Assembly (NCBI GenBank): GCA_030830765.1
Contig: JAURMJ010000128.1
Location: forward strand, 1-6,049
Length of the DNA: 6,049 nt
Direction of reading: 5' to 3'
Source of the DNA: Quisquiliibacterium sp.
GTDB lineage: Bacteria > Pseudomonadota > Gammaproteobacteria > Burkholderiales > Burkholderiaceae_E
A model generated the notes under the pieces. The model saw only the letters and a program-made list of their open reading frames with translations. It ran no database searches and was not told where the DNA came from. Positions 1 through 6,049 of this stretch are shown piece by piece. Position numbers and translations under genes: made by a program. Within the stretch, counting starts at the first letter, position 1. Each line of letters opens with the position of its first letter.

Positions 1-82
1 CTGCCCGGCGCCATCAGGCGGGTGGGCCGATTGTCGTGCATCGCGTCGGGAGTGGTTTCCCGGGAGCGCTTGTGCGACCTGC

Positions 83-89
83 AGGAGAG
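83..89 (+). promoter_or_regulatory. Ribosome binding site of the COG0523 GTPase gene
   Basis: AGGAGAG is a near-perfect Shine-Dalgarno sequence 6 bases before ATG 96. It favours that start over the in-frame ATG at 36. Confidence 0.8.
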
Positions 90-95
90 CGAAAG

Positions 96-1073
96 ATGAC
101 TTCCAAGCATGTACCCGTAACGATCCTTACCGGTTTTCTGGGCAGCGGTAAGACCACGCTGCTGAACCGTATTCTGAAGGAGGATCACGGTCTGAAGATC
201 GCTGTGATCGAGAACGAATTCGGCGAGGAGGGGGTTGATAATGATCTGCTGCTGCAGGATCGTGAAGAGCAGATCGTCGAGATGAATAACGGCTGTATCT
301 GCTGCACAGTTCGCGGTGATCTGATCAGGATCCTCGGCGAATTGCGCGAGCGCCGCGAGGCTGGCGAAATCAGCTTCGATCGGGTTGTTGTTGAGACGAC
401 TGGCCTGGCCGATCCCGGTCCGGTTGCTCAGACCTTCTTTCTTGATGACGAGATTGCCGATTATTTTCTGCTTGATGCCGTGATCACGGTCGTCGATGCA
501 AAGCATGGTGACAAGCAGCTTGACGAGCACAAGGAAGCGCAGGAACAGGTCGGCTTTGCCGACCGGCTGCTGATGTCCAAGGTGGATCTGGTAAGTCCTG
601 AGGGGCAGAAAGCGCTGCATGAGCGTCTGACCCGCATCAATCCTCGCGCGCCGATCAAGGCGGTCCATTTCGGCCAGGTCGATATCGCGGATGTCCTTGA
701 TATCCGTGGTTTCAATCTGAATGCGGTCCTTGAGATTGATCCGCAGTTTCTTACCAGTGACGAGCATGAACACGACGACGCGGTTCAAAGTTTCGTGTTC
801 CGATCGAAAAAGCCGTTTGATCCGCTCAAACTTGAGGATTTTCTCGGCGGTCTGATCCAGGTTTACGGGCAGGATATGTTGCGGTATAAAGGCGTGCTCT
901 ATATGAAGGGCGCTGACCGCCAGACGGTCTTTCAGGGGGTCTACCAGATGATGGGCGCTGATCTCGGGCGTCGCTGGCAGGCCAACGAAAAGCCGTCGAG
1001 CAAGATGGTGTTCATCGGTCGGAATCTTCCGCGCGACATCTTCGTCAAGGGTTTGGAGCAGTGTCTGGCCTGA
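96..1073 (+). CDS. COG0523/CobW-family (G3E) GTP-binding protein, putative metallochaperone
   Basis: A 325-residue cytoplasmic P-loop GTPase of the G3E family (CobW/YjiA/COG0523), whose members are linked to insertion or delivery of metals, especially zinc. Visible motifs, in order: Walker [10 protein letters not shown] at 13-21; the family's metal-binding signature GCICC at 66-70 (Cys67, Cys69, Cys70); the switch/Walker B-like ETTGLADP at 100-107; and SKVD at 161-164 in the place of the guanine-specifying NKxD. A short acidic/His stretch DEHEHDD at 222-228 separates the GTPase domain from a CobW_C-like C-terminal domain (about 230-323), ending in a typical FIGRNLPRD segment. The length fits the family. 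I chose ATG 96 because AGGAGAG lies 6 bases upstream and the family's N-terminal beta strand follows directly; the frame is also open further upstream from ATG 36, but that peptide is not family-like. The next gene, dksA, starts 103 bases downstream. The family is certain; the metal and the client protein cannot be read from the sequence. Confidence 0.92.
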   Translation: MTSKHVPVTILTGFLGSGKTTLLNRILKEDHGLKIAVIENEFGEEGVDNDLLLQDREEQIVEMNNGCICCTVRGDLIRILGELRERREAGEISFDRVVVETTGLADPGPVAQTFFLDDEIADYFLLDAVITVVDAKHGDKQLDEHKEAQEQVGFADRLLMSKVDLVSPEGQKALHERLTRINPRAPIKAVHFGQVDIADVLDIRGFNLNAVLEIDPQFLTSDEHEHDDAVQSFVFRSKKPFDPLKLEDFLGGLIQVYGQDMLRYKGVLYMKGADRQTVFQGVYQMMGADLGRRWQANEKPSSKMVFIGRNLPRDIFVKGLEQCLA

Positions 1074-1082
1074 GGCCTGGGC

Positions 1083-1114
1083 AAGGCGGCACAGACCCAA
1101 ATGCAGCCGCCCTT
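1083..1114 (+). terminator. Hairpin after the GTPase gene, possible weak terminator
   Basis: GGCGGC (1085-1090) pairs perfectly with GCCGCC (1106-1111) across a 15-base loop. With one bulged C the stem can extend by A-T pairs to 1083/1114. It starts 10 bases after the GTPase stop codon. No T-run follows (the next bases are CAAACC), so it may be only an mRNA-stabilising or attenuating structure, and read-through into dksA is possible. Confidence 0.3.
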
Positions 1115-1176
1115 CAAACCGCGGATCAATTACTCAGAGACACAGATCGGCCCTCGCCGAACAGGACCGGGAAGAA

Positions 1177-1605
1177 ATGGCTGGAACAAAAGCGAAAAAG
1201 ATTACAAGCGAGGCTGAATTGCTGGCCATGCCGGATTCGGCATACATGAATGCTGCTCAGCTCGAATTCTTCCGCGAACGGCTTCGGGAAATGGAGCGGG
1301 AGATCCGGCAAAACGCTGACGAAACGACCGAGCATCTGCGCGAAACAGTCATCGTCCCCGATCCTGCTGACCGAGCGACAATCGAGGAAGAGCATGCGCT
1401 TGAGTTGCGCACGCGTGACCGCGAACGCAAGCTGCTCAAGAAGATCCAGCAGTCGCTGGTCCAGATCGATGAAGGCGATTACGGCTACTGCGAGGAGACC
1501 GGTGAGCCGATCGGACTGCGCAGGCTGCTGGCCAGGCCGACGGCAACGCTGTCCCTCGAGGCCCAGGAGCGTCGGGAGCTGCGTCAGAAGATGTACGGTG
1601 ACTGA
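1177..1605 (+). CDS. dksA: RNA polymerase-binding transcription factor DksA (single-cysteine type)
   Basis: A 142-residue DksA. The protein inserts its coiled coil into the secondary channel of RNA polymerase and, with ppGpp, lowers rRNA promoter activity and activates amino-acid biosynthesis promoters. A long, charged helical coiled coil spans about 25-95, with the tip motif DPADRA at 62-67 keeping the functional Asp62, Asp65 and Ala67 (the DxxDxA motif). The C-terminal globular domain reads GYCEETGEPIG followed by RRLLARPTATLSLEAQ. Compared with the four-cysteine zinc finger of E. coli DksA, only Cys105 remains; the other three positions are Thr108, Ser126 and Ala129, so a classical Zn(Cys)4 site cannot form. 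This single-Cys form is known in alpha- and betaproteobacterial DksA and resembles zinc-independent DksA2. The start ATG 1177 has AGGA at 1163-1166 and gives the usual N-terminus. It sits between the COG0523 GTPase gene and the STAS gene. Identification is secure; whether it is the main or only DksA of the cell cannot be seen here. Confidence 0.95.
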   Translation: MAGTKAKKITSEAELLAMPDSAYMNAAQLEFFRERLREMEREIRQNADETTEHLRETVIVPDPADRATIEEEHALELRTRDRERKLLKKIQQSLVQIDEGDYGYCEETGEPIGLRRLLARPTATLSLEAQERRELRQKMYGD

Positions 1606-1632
1606 ACCGCTCCGCTGCATCTGACGAGTGGG

Positions 1633-1649
1633 GCCCGTTTCGGACGGGC
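1633..1649 (+). terminator. GC-rich hairpin after dksA, possible terminator
   Basis: GCCCGT (1633-1638) and ACGGGC (1644-1649) form a perfect 6-bp stem with a TTCGG loop, 27 bases after the dksA stop. No U-tract follows, so it is not a canonical intrinsic terminator. Its position between dksA and a candidate promoter at 1684 fits a transcription-unit boundary. Confidence 0.4.
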
Positions 1650-1683
1650 GGTCGCCTGGCACATGTTCCCGTCAGGGGGCGGG

Positions 1684-1692
1684 TGCTAAACT
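1684..1692 (+). promoter_or_regulatory. Candidate extended -10 promoter element of the STAS gene
   Basis: TGCTAAACT matches the extended -10 pattern TGnTATAAT at the TG and at four of the six hexamer bases. It lies 29 bases before the GTG start of the next gene, which would give a leader of roughly 20 bases containing the ribosome binding site. No good -35 box is visible 16-18 bases upstream, so this is a suggestion only. If real, it would drive the STAS gene and possibly hslVU. Confidence 0.33.
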
Positions 1693-1710
1693 GATATTCG
1701 GCACAGACGC

Positions 1711-1714
1711 AGGG
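1711..1714 (+). promoter_or_regulatory. Ribosome binding site supporting the GTG start of the STAS gene
   Basis: AGGG ends 7 bases before GTG 1722. The out-of-frame ATG at 1720 is only 5 bases away. The spacing and the length of the downstream frame favour GTG 1722 as the real start. Confidence 0.55.
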
Positions 1715-1721
1715 TCGGGAT

Positions 1722-3269
1722 GTGGCATTTTCTCTGTTTGGACGAAAGGATAAGCCGGATCCGGTTCGAAAGCGTGATGGTGCACCTCCACGCTTCCCGG
1801 ATACGACCGAACCAGGGCCATCTGCATTAGATTCTCTGGAGCATCAGCGCGAGCTCGCGCGGCGAACTGCTGAAAAAATCGACCAGATCGAATCGGAAAT
1901 GATGTCTGCGACGACGCAGACCTTGCCTAGCGTTCATCCATCCAGTGGCCGCAGTGCGCCGCCGACTCAGACTGAAACCGGCATCAGCCCCGGACCGATC
2001 CCCGCCTCTGCGCGAACGGCTCATTCGGTGGCGCGTCCGGTGACAATTGCCACAACTCAGGTTCCAAAATCTCCGCCAATCGCCGCAGCCGGAGCGCGCC
2101 CCGTCCCCGCAGCGATGAGTCGGAGCCCTGCTCAGCTGCGCAATCTTGCCGATGATGCTGATGCTCAACCGGCGCTGGATCACAGTACGTCAGTCGTCTT
2201 GGGCGACACCTATGTCGGGTTCGGCGGAATTGAGGTCAGTACATCGTCGCTACCTCCCGAGCTTGAAGAGGCGGCCATTCTCTATGCCAACGGTCAGATT
2301 CATGGCTGCGTGGTTGCGTTACGCGCTGCCATTGTCCAAGACTTGCCCGAGCAGTGGCAGCGTCAGGCCTGGTTGATGCTGCTGGATGTTTTCCAGGCCT
2401 CAGGAGATCGCGAGCAGTTTGAGGCGCTCTCCATCGATTTTGCAGCTCATTTCGAGCAGTCTCCCCCGTCCTGGCGTGAGGGGGCGGCCAGCGGTCTGAC
2501 ACCAGAAGGCAATCCGACAACGGTCTCTGTGCGCTTTCTGAACAGCCGCCTCGATGCCACTTCGACCAGGCAATTCGATCAGGTCCGAAAAGCCCATGCC
2601 ACGGGGCGGGCCGTGACGCTGGATTTCAGCAACCTGGTCAGCTGTGATGCTCAGGGCGCTGCGTTGGCCTGTGAATTTCTGCGTGAGTGCGAGATTCGGA
2701 AGATCCCGCTGTCAATCGTCGGCGCAAACCAGTTGCTCGCGTTGGCACTCAAGGGAATTGAAACCGGGCGTGCAGATCATGATGACTCAATCTGGAAGCT
2801 CGCACTTGCTGCGCACAGACTGCTCGGTCAGCAAACCAAATTCGAGGACCTTTCGGTCGATTACGCGGTGACCTACGAGGTTTCGCCGCCGCCCTGGGAG
2901 CCCCCGGTCACCGGGTTTCGACTCCTGGCTGCAGGTGGGAGTGCCGGCCAGGGCAGTGCGGCTGACGGCGTGTACCGCTCCGGGGCCGTGGGCGATGCCT
3001 TCCGGCTGGTTGGAGAGATCTCCGGTCGGATGGATGCCGAAATTGAGGCACTCAGGGAATATGCCCTGACTCGCAGCGAGATTCTGATCGATTGCAGACT
3101 GTTGTTGCGAATGGATTTTTCCGCTGCCGGTGAGTTACTCAACGAGGTGGTCTCCATGGCGACGCGCGGTCTGACTGTGCTGTTCATCGATCTTAGCTCG
3201 ATCGTTGCGGCGTTGTTCATTGTGATGGGTCTGCATGAGGTGGCAGACGTGCGGGGCCGCCGAGACTAA
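1722..3269 (+). CDS. Uncharacterised protein with two helical-segment plus STAS-like modules
   Basis: A 515-residue, probably cytoplasmic protein without a signal peptide or membrane segment. The N-terminus (MAFSLFGRKDKPDP) is basic, a charged helix runs about 36-62, and residues 63-150 are Pro/Ala/Ser-rich and probably disordered. A helical, TPR-like segment (about 178-251) ends in FEALSIDFAAHFEQSPPSW. A STAS-like domain (about 266-345) follows, with VTLDFSNLVSCDAQGAAL. A second copy of the helical motif at 356-392 reads FEDLSVDYAVTYEVSPPPW, and a second STAS domain (about 426-512) carries ILIDCRLLLRMDFSAAGELL. The second STAS resembles MlaB-type domains more closely. At the position phosphorylated in SpoIIAA-like STAS proteins, the first domain has Ala310-Gln311 after Asp309, whereas the second has Phe466-Ser467 after Asp465. 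STAS domains usually mediate protein partner switching or act as lipid-transport accessory subunits; no partner kinase or transporter is encoded here. The start is GTG, overlapped by an out-of-frame ATG. hslV follows after 69 bases. The fold assignment is fairly confident; the function is unknown. Confidence 0.8.
   Translation: MAFSLFGRKDKPDPVRKRDGAPPRFPDTTEPGPSALDSLEHQRELARRTAEKIDQIESEMMSATTQTLPSVHPSSGRSAPPTQTETGISPGPIPASARTAHSVARPVTIATTQVPKSPPIAAAGARPVPAAMSRSPAQLRNLADDADAQPALDHSTSVVLGDTYVGFGGIEVSTSSLPPELEEAAILYANGQIHGCVVALRAAIVQDLPEQWQRQAWLMLLDVFQASGDREQFEALSIDFAAHFEQSPPSWREGAASGLTPEGNPTTVSVRFLNSRLDATSTRQFDQVRKAHATGRAVTLDFSNLVSCDAQGAALACEFLRECEIRKIPLSIVGANQLLALALKGIETGRADHDDSIWKLALAAHRLLGQQTKFEDLSVDYAVTYEVSPPPWEPPVTGFRLLAAGGSAGQGSAADGVYRSGAVGDAFRLVGEISGRMDAEIEALREYALTRSEILIDCRLLLRMDFSAAGELLNEVVSMATRGLTVLFIDLSSIVAALFIVMGLHEVADVRGRRD
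2364..2897 (+). repeat. Internal protein-level duplication in the STAS gene
   Basis: Residues 215-251 and 356-392 of the encoded protein align without gaps at an offset of 141 residues, with 14 of 37 identical: Trp217/358, Leu221/362, Gly228/369, Phe-Glu 233-234/374-375, Leu-Ser 236-237/377-378, Asp239/380, Ala241/382, Glu245/386, Ser-Pro-Pro 247-249/388-390 and Trp251/392. Each copy is followed by a STAS-like domain. The similarity is ancient and not obvious at DNA level. The coordinates span the first base of copy one to the last base of copy two. Confidence 0.7.
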
Positions 3270-3338
3270 GCGTTGTGGTTCCTGTGCCGTCAGTCATTCA
3301 CAGACGGTTGTAGTCCTGCACAAGTGTACGATTCGCCC

Positions 3339-3875
3339 ATGGAGCAATATCACGGAACAACCATTGTCTCGGTCCGTCGTGGCGGTCGGGTTGCGCTCGG
3401 TGGCGACGGTCAGGTCACGCTGGGTAATGTCGTCATCAAGCAGGGGGCGCGCAAGGTTCGGCGCCTCTACCAGGAGCGGGTGCTGGCTGGTTTTGCCGGG
3501 GGCACCGCCGATGCCTTCACGCTGTTCGAGCGTTTCGAGGGCAAGCTAGAGAAGCACTCCGGTCATATGCTGCGGGCTGCAGTCGAGCTGGCCAAGGACT
3601 GGCGCACTGACCGTATGTTGCGCCGCCTCGAGGCCATGCTTGCCGTTGCGGACGCGGAGCACTCGCTGATCATCACCGGCAATGGTGATGTCCTGGAACC
3701 CGAGCATGGCCTGATTGCAATCGGCAGTGGTGGCGCCTTTGCCCAGTCTGCTGCGCGGGCGCTGCTTGAAAACACCGAACTTGATGCCGAGTTAATCGTG
3801 CGCAAGTCATTGGCCATTGCCGGTGAAATCTGCATCTACACGAACCAGCATCACACCGTCGAGACGCTCGGTTAA
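3339..3875 (+). CDS. hslV: ATP-dependent protease HslVU, peptidase subunit HslV (ClpQ)
   Basis: A 178-residue proteasome-beta-like threonine peptidase. It forms a double hexameric ring that degrades proteins unfolded and fed in by HslU. The mature enzyme begins at Thr7 of the precursor (TTIVSVRR), whose N-terminal Thr is the nucleophile, so a six-residue propeptide MEQYHG must be removed. In mature numbering, Asp17 (GGDG), Lys33 (ARKVRR) and Ser124 (GSGG) are all present, as are the conserved [15 protein letters not shown] and [15 protein letters not shown] blocks. The mature length of 172 is close to that of the E. coli protein. I chose ATG 3339 because the frame from the earlier ATG at 3273 adds 22 residues unlike any HslV, while [12 protein letters not shown] is the form I know from betaproteobacteria. 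The Shine-Dalgarno sequence before 3339 is poor. hslU follows after 41 bases, as in most bacteria, so the two subunits are co-expressed. I saw no clear heat-shock sigma-32 promoter before it. Confidence 0.97.
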   Translation: MEQYHGTTIVSVRRGGRVALGGDGQVTLGNVVIKQGARKVRRLYQERVLAGFAGGTADAFTLFERFEGKLEKHSGHMLRAAVELAKDWRTDRMLRRLEAMLAVADAEHSLIITGNGDVLEPEHGLIAIGSGGAFAQSAARALLENTELDAELIVRKSLAIAGEICIYTNQHHTVETLG

Positions 3876-3885
3876 GCGCTCGACC

Positions 3886-3904
3886 GCCGCGGATGCGGCC
3901 GCAT
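3886..3904 (+). repeat. Small palindrome/hairpin in the hslV-hslU spacer
   Basis: GCCGC (3886-3890) and GCGGC (3895-3899) can form a 5-bp stem with a GGAT loop. Overlapping it, ATGCGGCCGCAT (3893-3904) is a perfect 12-base palindrome. Both sit directly upstream of the hslU ribosome binding site. The pattern may be chance in GC-rich DNA, or may tune hslU translation. Confidence 0.35.
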
Positions 3905-3905
3905 G

Positions 3906-3910
3906 AAGGG
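3906..3910 (+). promoter_or_regulatory. Ribosome binding site of hslU
   Basis: AAGGG lies 6 bases before ATG 3917. This decides the start against the in-frame ATG at 3893, which is upstream of this site, and against the later in-frame ATG at 3926. Confidence 0.75.
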
Positions 3911-3916
3911 ATTCAG

Positions 3917-5299
3917 ATGACTCAAATGACGCCTGAGGAAATCGTCTCGGAGCTGGATAAGCACATTGTCGGGCAGGCACGTGCCAAGCGCGCGGTTGCG
4001 ATTGCGCTGCGTGATCGCTGGCGTCGCCAGCAGGTTTCCGAGCCGCTCAGGCACGAGATCACGCCTAAGAACATTCTGATGATCGGACCGACCGGCGTTG
4101 GCAAGACCGAGGTTGCACGTCGGCTGGCCCGTCTGGCCAATGCGCCTTTCATCAAGGTCGAGGCGACCAAGTTCACCGAGGTCGGCTATGTCGGCCGCGA
4201 TGTCGATACGATTATTCGTGACCTGATTGAAGTTGCGGTCAAGCAGACCCGTGAACAGGAAATGCGCAAGGTCGAGCAGCGGGCGCTTGATGCAGCCGAA
4301 GACCGGGTGCTCGATGTGCTGCTGCCCCCTGCGCGTAGCTCACAACCCACCTCTGGTGGCTTCGGGTTCGGTTTCGGGACCGATACGGATGTGCAGGATT
4401 CCCCCCGGGACGCGGGGGCTGGCGATTCGACGACCCGTCAGAAGTTTCGCAAGAAGCTGCGCGAGGGCGATCTGGACGACAAGGAAATCGAAGTCGAAGT
4501 CGCCCAGCCGATGCCCACCTTGGAGGTGGCAGGTCCTCCGGGGATGGAAGAGATGACGCAGCAGATCCAGTCGCTCTTTTCAGGCATGCAGGCGAAAAAG
4601 CGATCTCGCAAGCTCAAGATCCGCGAGGCGCTGAAGCTGCTCGCAGATGAGGAAGCCGCCAAGATGGTCAACGAAGACGACATCAAGGTGCGCGCGGTTG
4701 AGGTGGTCGAGCAGGCGGGGATCGTCTTCATCGATGAAATCGACAAGGTTGCGACCCGCTCCGATGCACAAGGTTCTGATGTCTCACGTCAGGGGGTGCA
4801 GCGCGATCTGCTGCCGCTGATCGAAGGCTCTGCCGTCTCCACCCGCTATGGCGTGATCCGGACTGATCACATCCTTTTCATCGCCTCGGGTGCTTTTCAT
4901 CTGTCCAAGCCGTCGGACCTGATTCCGGAACTCCAGGGGCGTCTGCCAATCCGGGTTGAGATGGATTCACTCAATGCCCAGGACTTTGTCCGGATTCTCA
5001 CCGAGACTGACGCAAGCCTGTGCAAGCAGTACCAGGCGCTGCTGGCCACCGAAGGCGTGCAGATCGTTTTTGAGCCGCAAGGGGTCGAGCGATTGGCCCA
5101 GATCGCCTTCTCGGTCAACGAAAAGACTGAAAATATTGGCGCGCGACGTCTGCATACCGTGATGGAAAAATTGCTCGAAGAGATTTCCTTCAGTGCCAGT
5201 CGTCGGTCGGGCACGACACTGAACATCGATGCGCAGTACGTCGACCAGCGTCTGGCCGATGTGGCGCAGCGAGAGGATCTTGCGCGTTACATCCTGTGA
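3917..5299 (+). CDS. hslU: HslU (ClpY), AAA+ unfoldase subunit of the HslVU protease
   Basis: A 460-residue AAA+ ATPase. Its hexameric ring binds, unfolds and threads substrates into HslV. Visible elements: [17 protein letters not shown] at the N-terminus, with the nucleotide-contacting IVGQ box; Walker A GPTGVGKT at 57-64; the pore loop GYVG at 90-93, which grips substrate; the HslU-specific I domain at about 110-243; Walker B FIDEID at 271-276; [11 protein letters not shown] at 338-348 with the likely arginine finger Arg342; and sensor 2 [10 protein letters not shown] at 406-415. The C-terminus LARYIL matches the tail that docks into HslV pockets and activates it. The I domain contains a Gly/Phe stretch (147-154, GGFGFGFG) where E. 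coli has a different flexible loop. The length is near the 443 residues of the E. coli protein. It starts 41 bases after hslV with its own good ribosome binding site. No frameshift or missing catalytic residue was seen. Confidence 0.98.
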   Translation: MTQMTPEEIVSELDKHIVGQARAKRAVAIALRDRWRRQQVSEPLRHEITPKNILMIGPTGVGKTEVARRLARLANAPFIKVEATKFTEVGYVGRDVDTIIRDLIEVAVKQTREQEMRKVEQRALDAAEDRVLDVLLPPARSSQPTSGGFGFGFGTDTDVQDSPRDAGAGDSTTRQKFRKKLREGDLDDKEIEVEVAQPMPTLEVAGPPGMEEMTQQIQSLFSGMQAKKRSRKLKIREALKLLADEEAAKMVNEDDIKVRAVEVVEQAGIVFIDEIDKVATRSDAQGSDVSRQGVQRDLLPLIEGSAVSTRYGVIRTDHILFIASGAFHLSKPSDLIPELQGRLPIRVEMDSLNAQDFVRILTETDASLCKQYQALLATEGVQIVFEPQGVERLAQIAFSVNEKTENIGARRLHTVMEKLLEEISFSASRRSGTTLNIDAQYVDQRLADVAQREDLARYIL

Positions 5300-5353
5300 T
5301 TCGGCCCGCACCCCGCAGACCCGGGTTGCCGGCGCTGCTGACCGGTGCTGACG

Positions 5354-6049
<696 letters not shown>

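Noticed and set aside
1..99. Open frame from the left edge ending in TGA at 97-99, overlapping the GTPase start as ATGA
   Set aside because: The overlap looks like translational coupling, but the 32-residue peptide is not recognisable and shows no similarity to expected neighbours such as XerC. A stretch this short is easily open by chance in GC-rich DNA.
1067..1077. GGCCTGAGGCC inverted repeat at the GTPase stop codon
   Set aside because: The two halves leave only one base between them, so no stable hairpin can form, and the flanking bases do not pair.
1126..1662. 178-codon open frame on the minus strand
   Set aside because: It is an antisense shadow covering all of dksA, with no recognisable motif and no ribosome binding site of note.
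3270..3338. Heat-shock (sigma-32) promoter before hslV
   Set aside because: I looked for a CTTGAA-like -35 with a CCCCAT-like -10 at the proper spacing. The only similar bases (GCCCAT) overlap the hslV start codon and have no matching -35.

Overview
The window reads as ordinary chromosome from a betaproteobacterium. Support comes from the HslV N-terminus (MEQYHG before the catalytic Thr-Thr), the single-cysteine DksA, the long N-terminal helix of ArgB, moderately high GC, and the gene order GTPase-dksA-STAS protein-hslV-hslU-argB. A Rhodocyclales or related lineage is my best guess, but it rests on recalled synteny and not on a search.

All six genes lie on the + strand with short gaps, and no gene-free stretch exceeds 150 bases. 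Layout: (1) 96-1073, a COG0523/CobW-family metal-linked GTPase; (2) 1177-1605, dksA, the RNA polymerase secondary-channel regulator, with only one of the four zinc-finger cysteines; (3) 1722-3269, a 515-residue protein with a disordered Pro/Ala-rich N-terminal part followed by two copies of a helical segment plus a STAS-like domain, starting at GTG; (4) 3339-3875, hslV, and (5) 3917-5299, hslU, the two parts of the HslVU ATP-dependent protease; (6) 5447 to the right edge, argB, N-acetylglutamate kinase, cut off after 201 codons.

The hslVU pair is almost certainly one transcript (41-base gap). The STAS gene and hslV are 69 bases apart and may be co-transcribed. Possible promoters (-10-like boxes only) lie before the STAS gene and before argB. 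Possible hairpins follow the GTPase gene and dksA, but neither has a U-tract. Functionally the block joins transcription control in the stringent response (DksA), protein quality control (HslVU) and arginine biosynthesis (ArgB). This looks like conserved housekeeping synteny and not a mobile or defence island. I found no mobile element, CRISPR array, tRNA or rRNA.

I do not see a clear new biological system. The least understood item is the duplicated STAS protein between dksA and hslV. The pairing of a zinc-finger-degenerate DksA with a COG0523 GTPase is the second point worth following.
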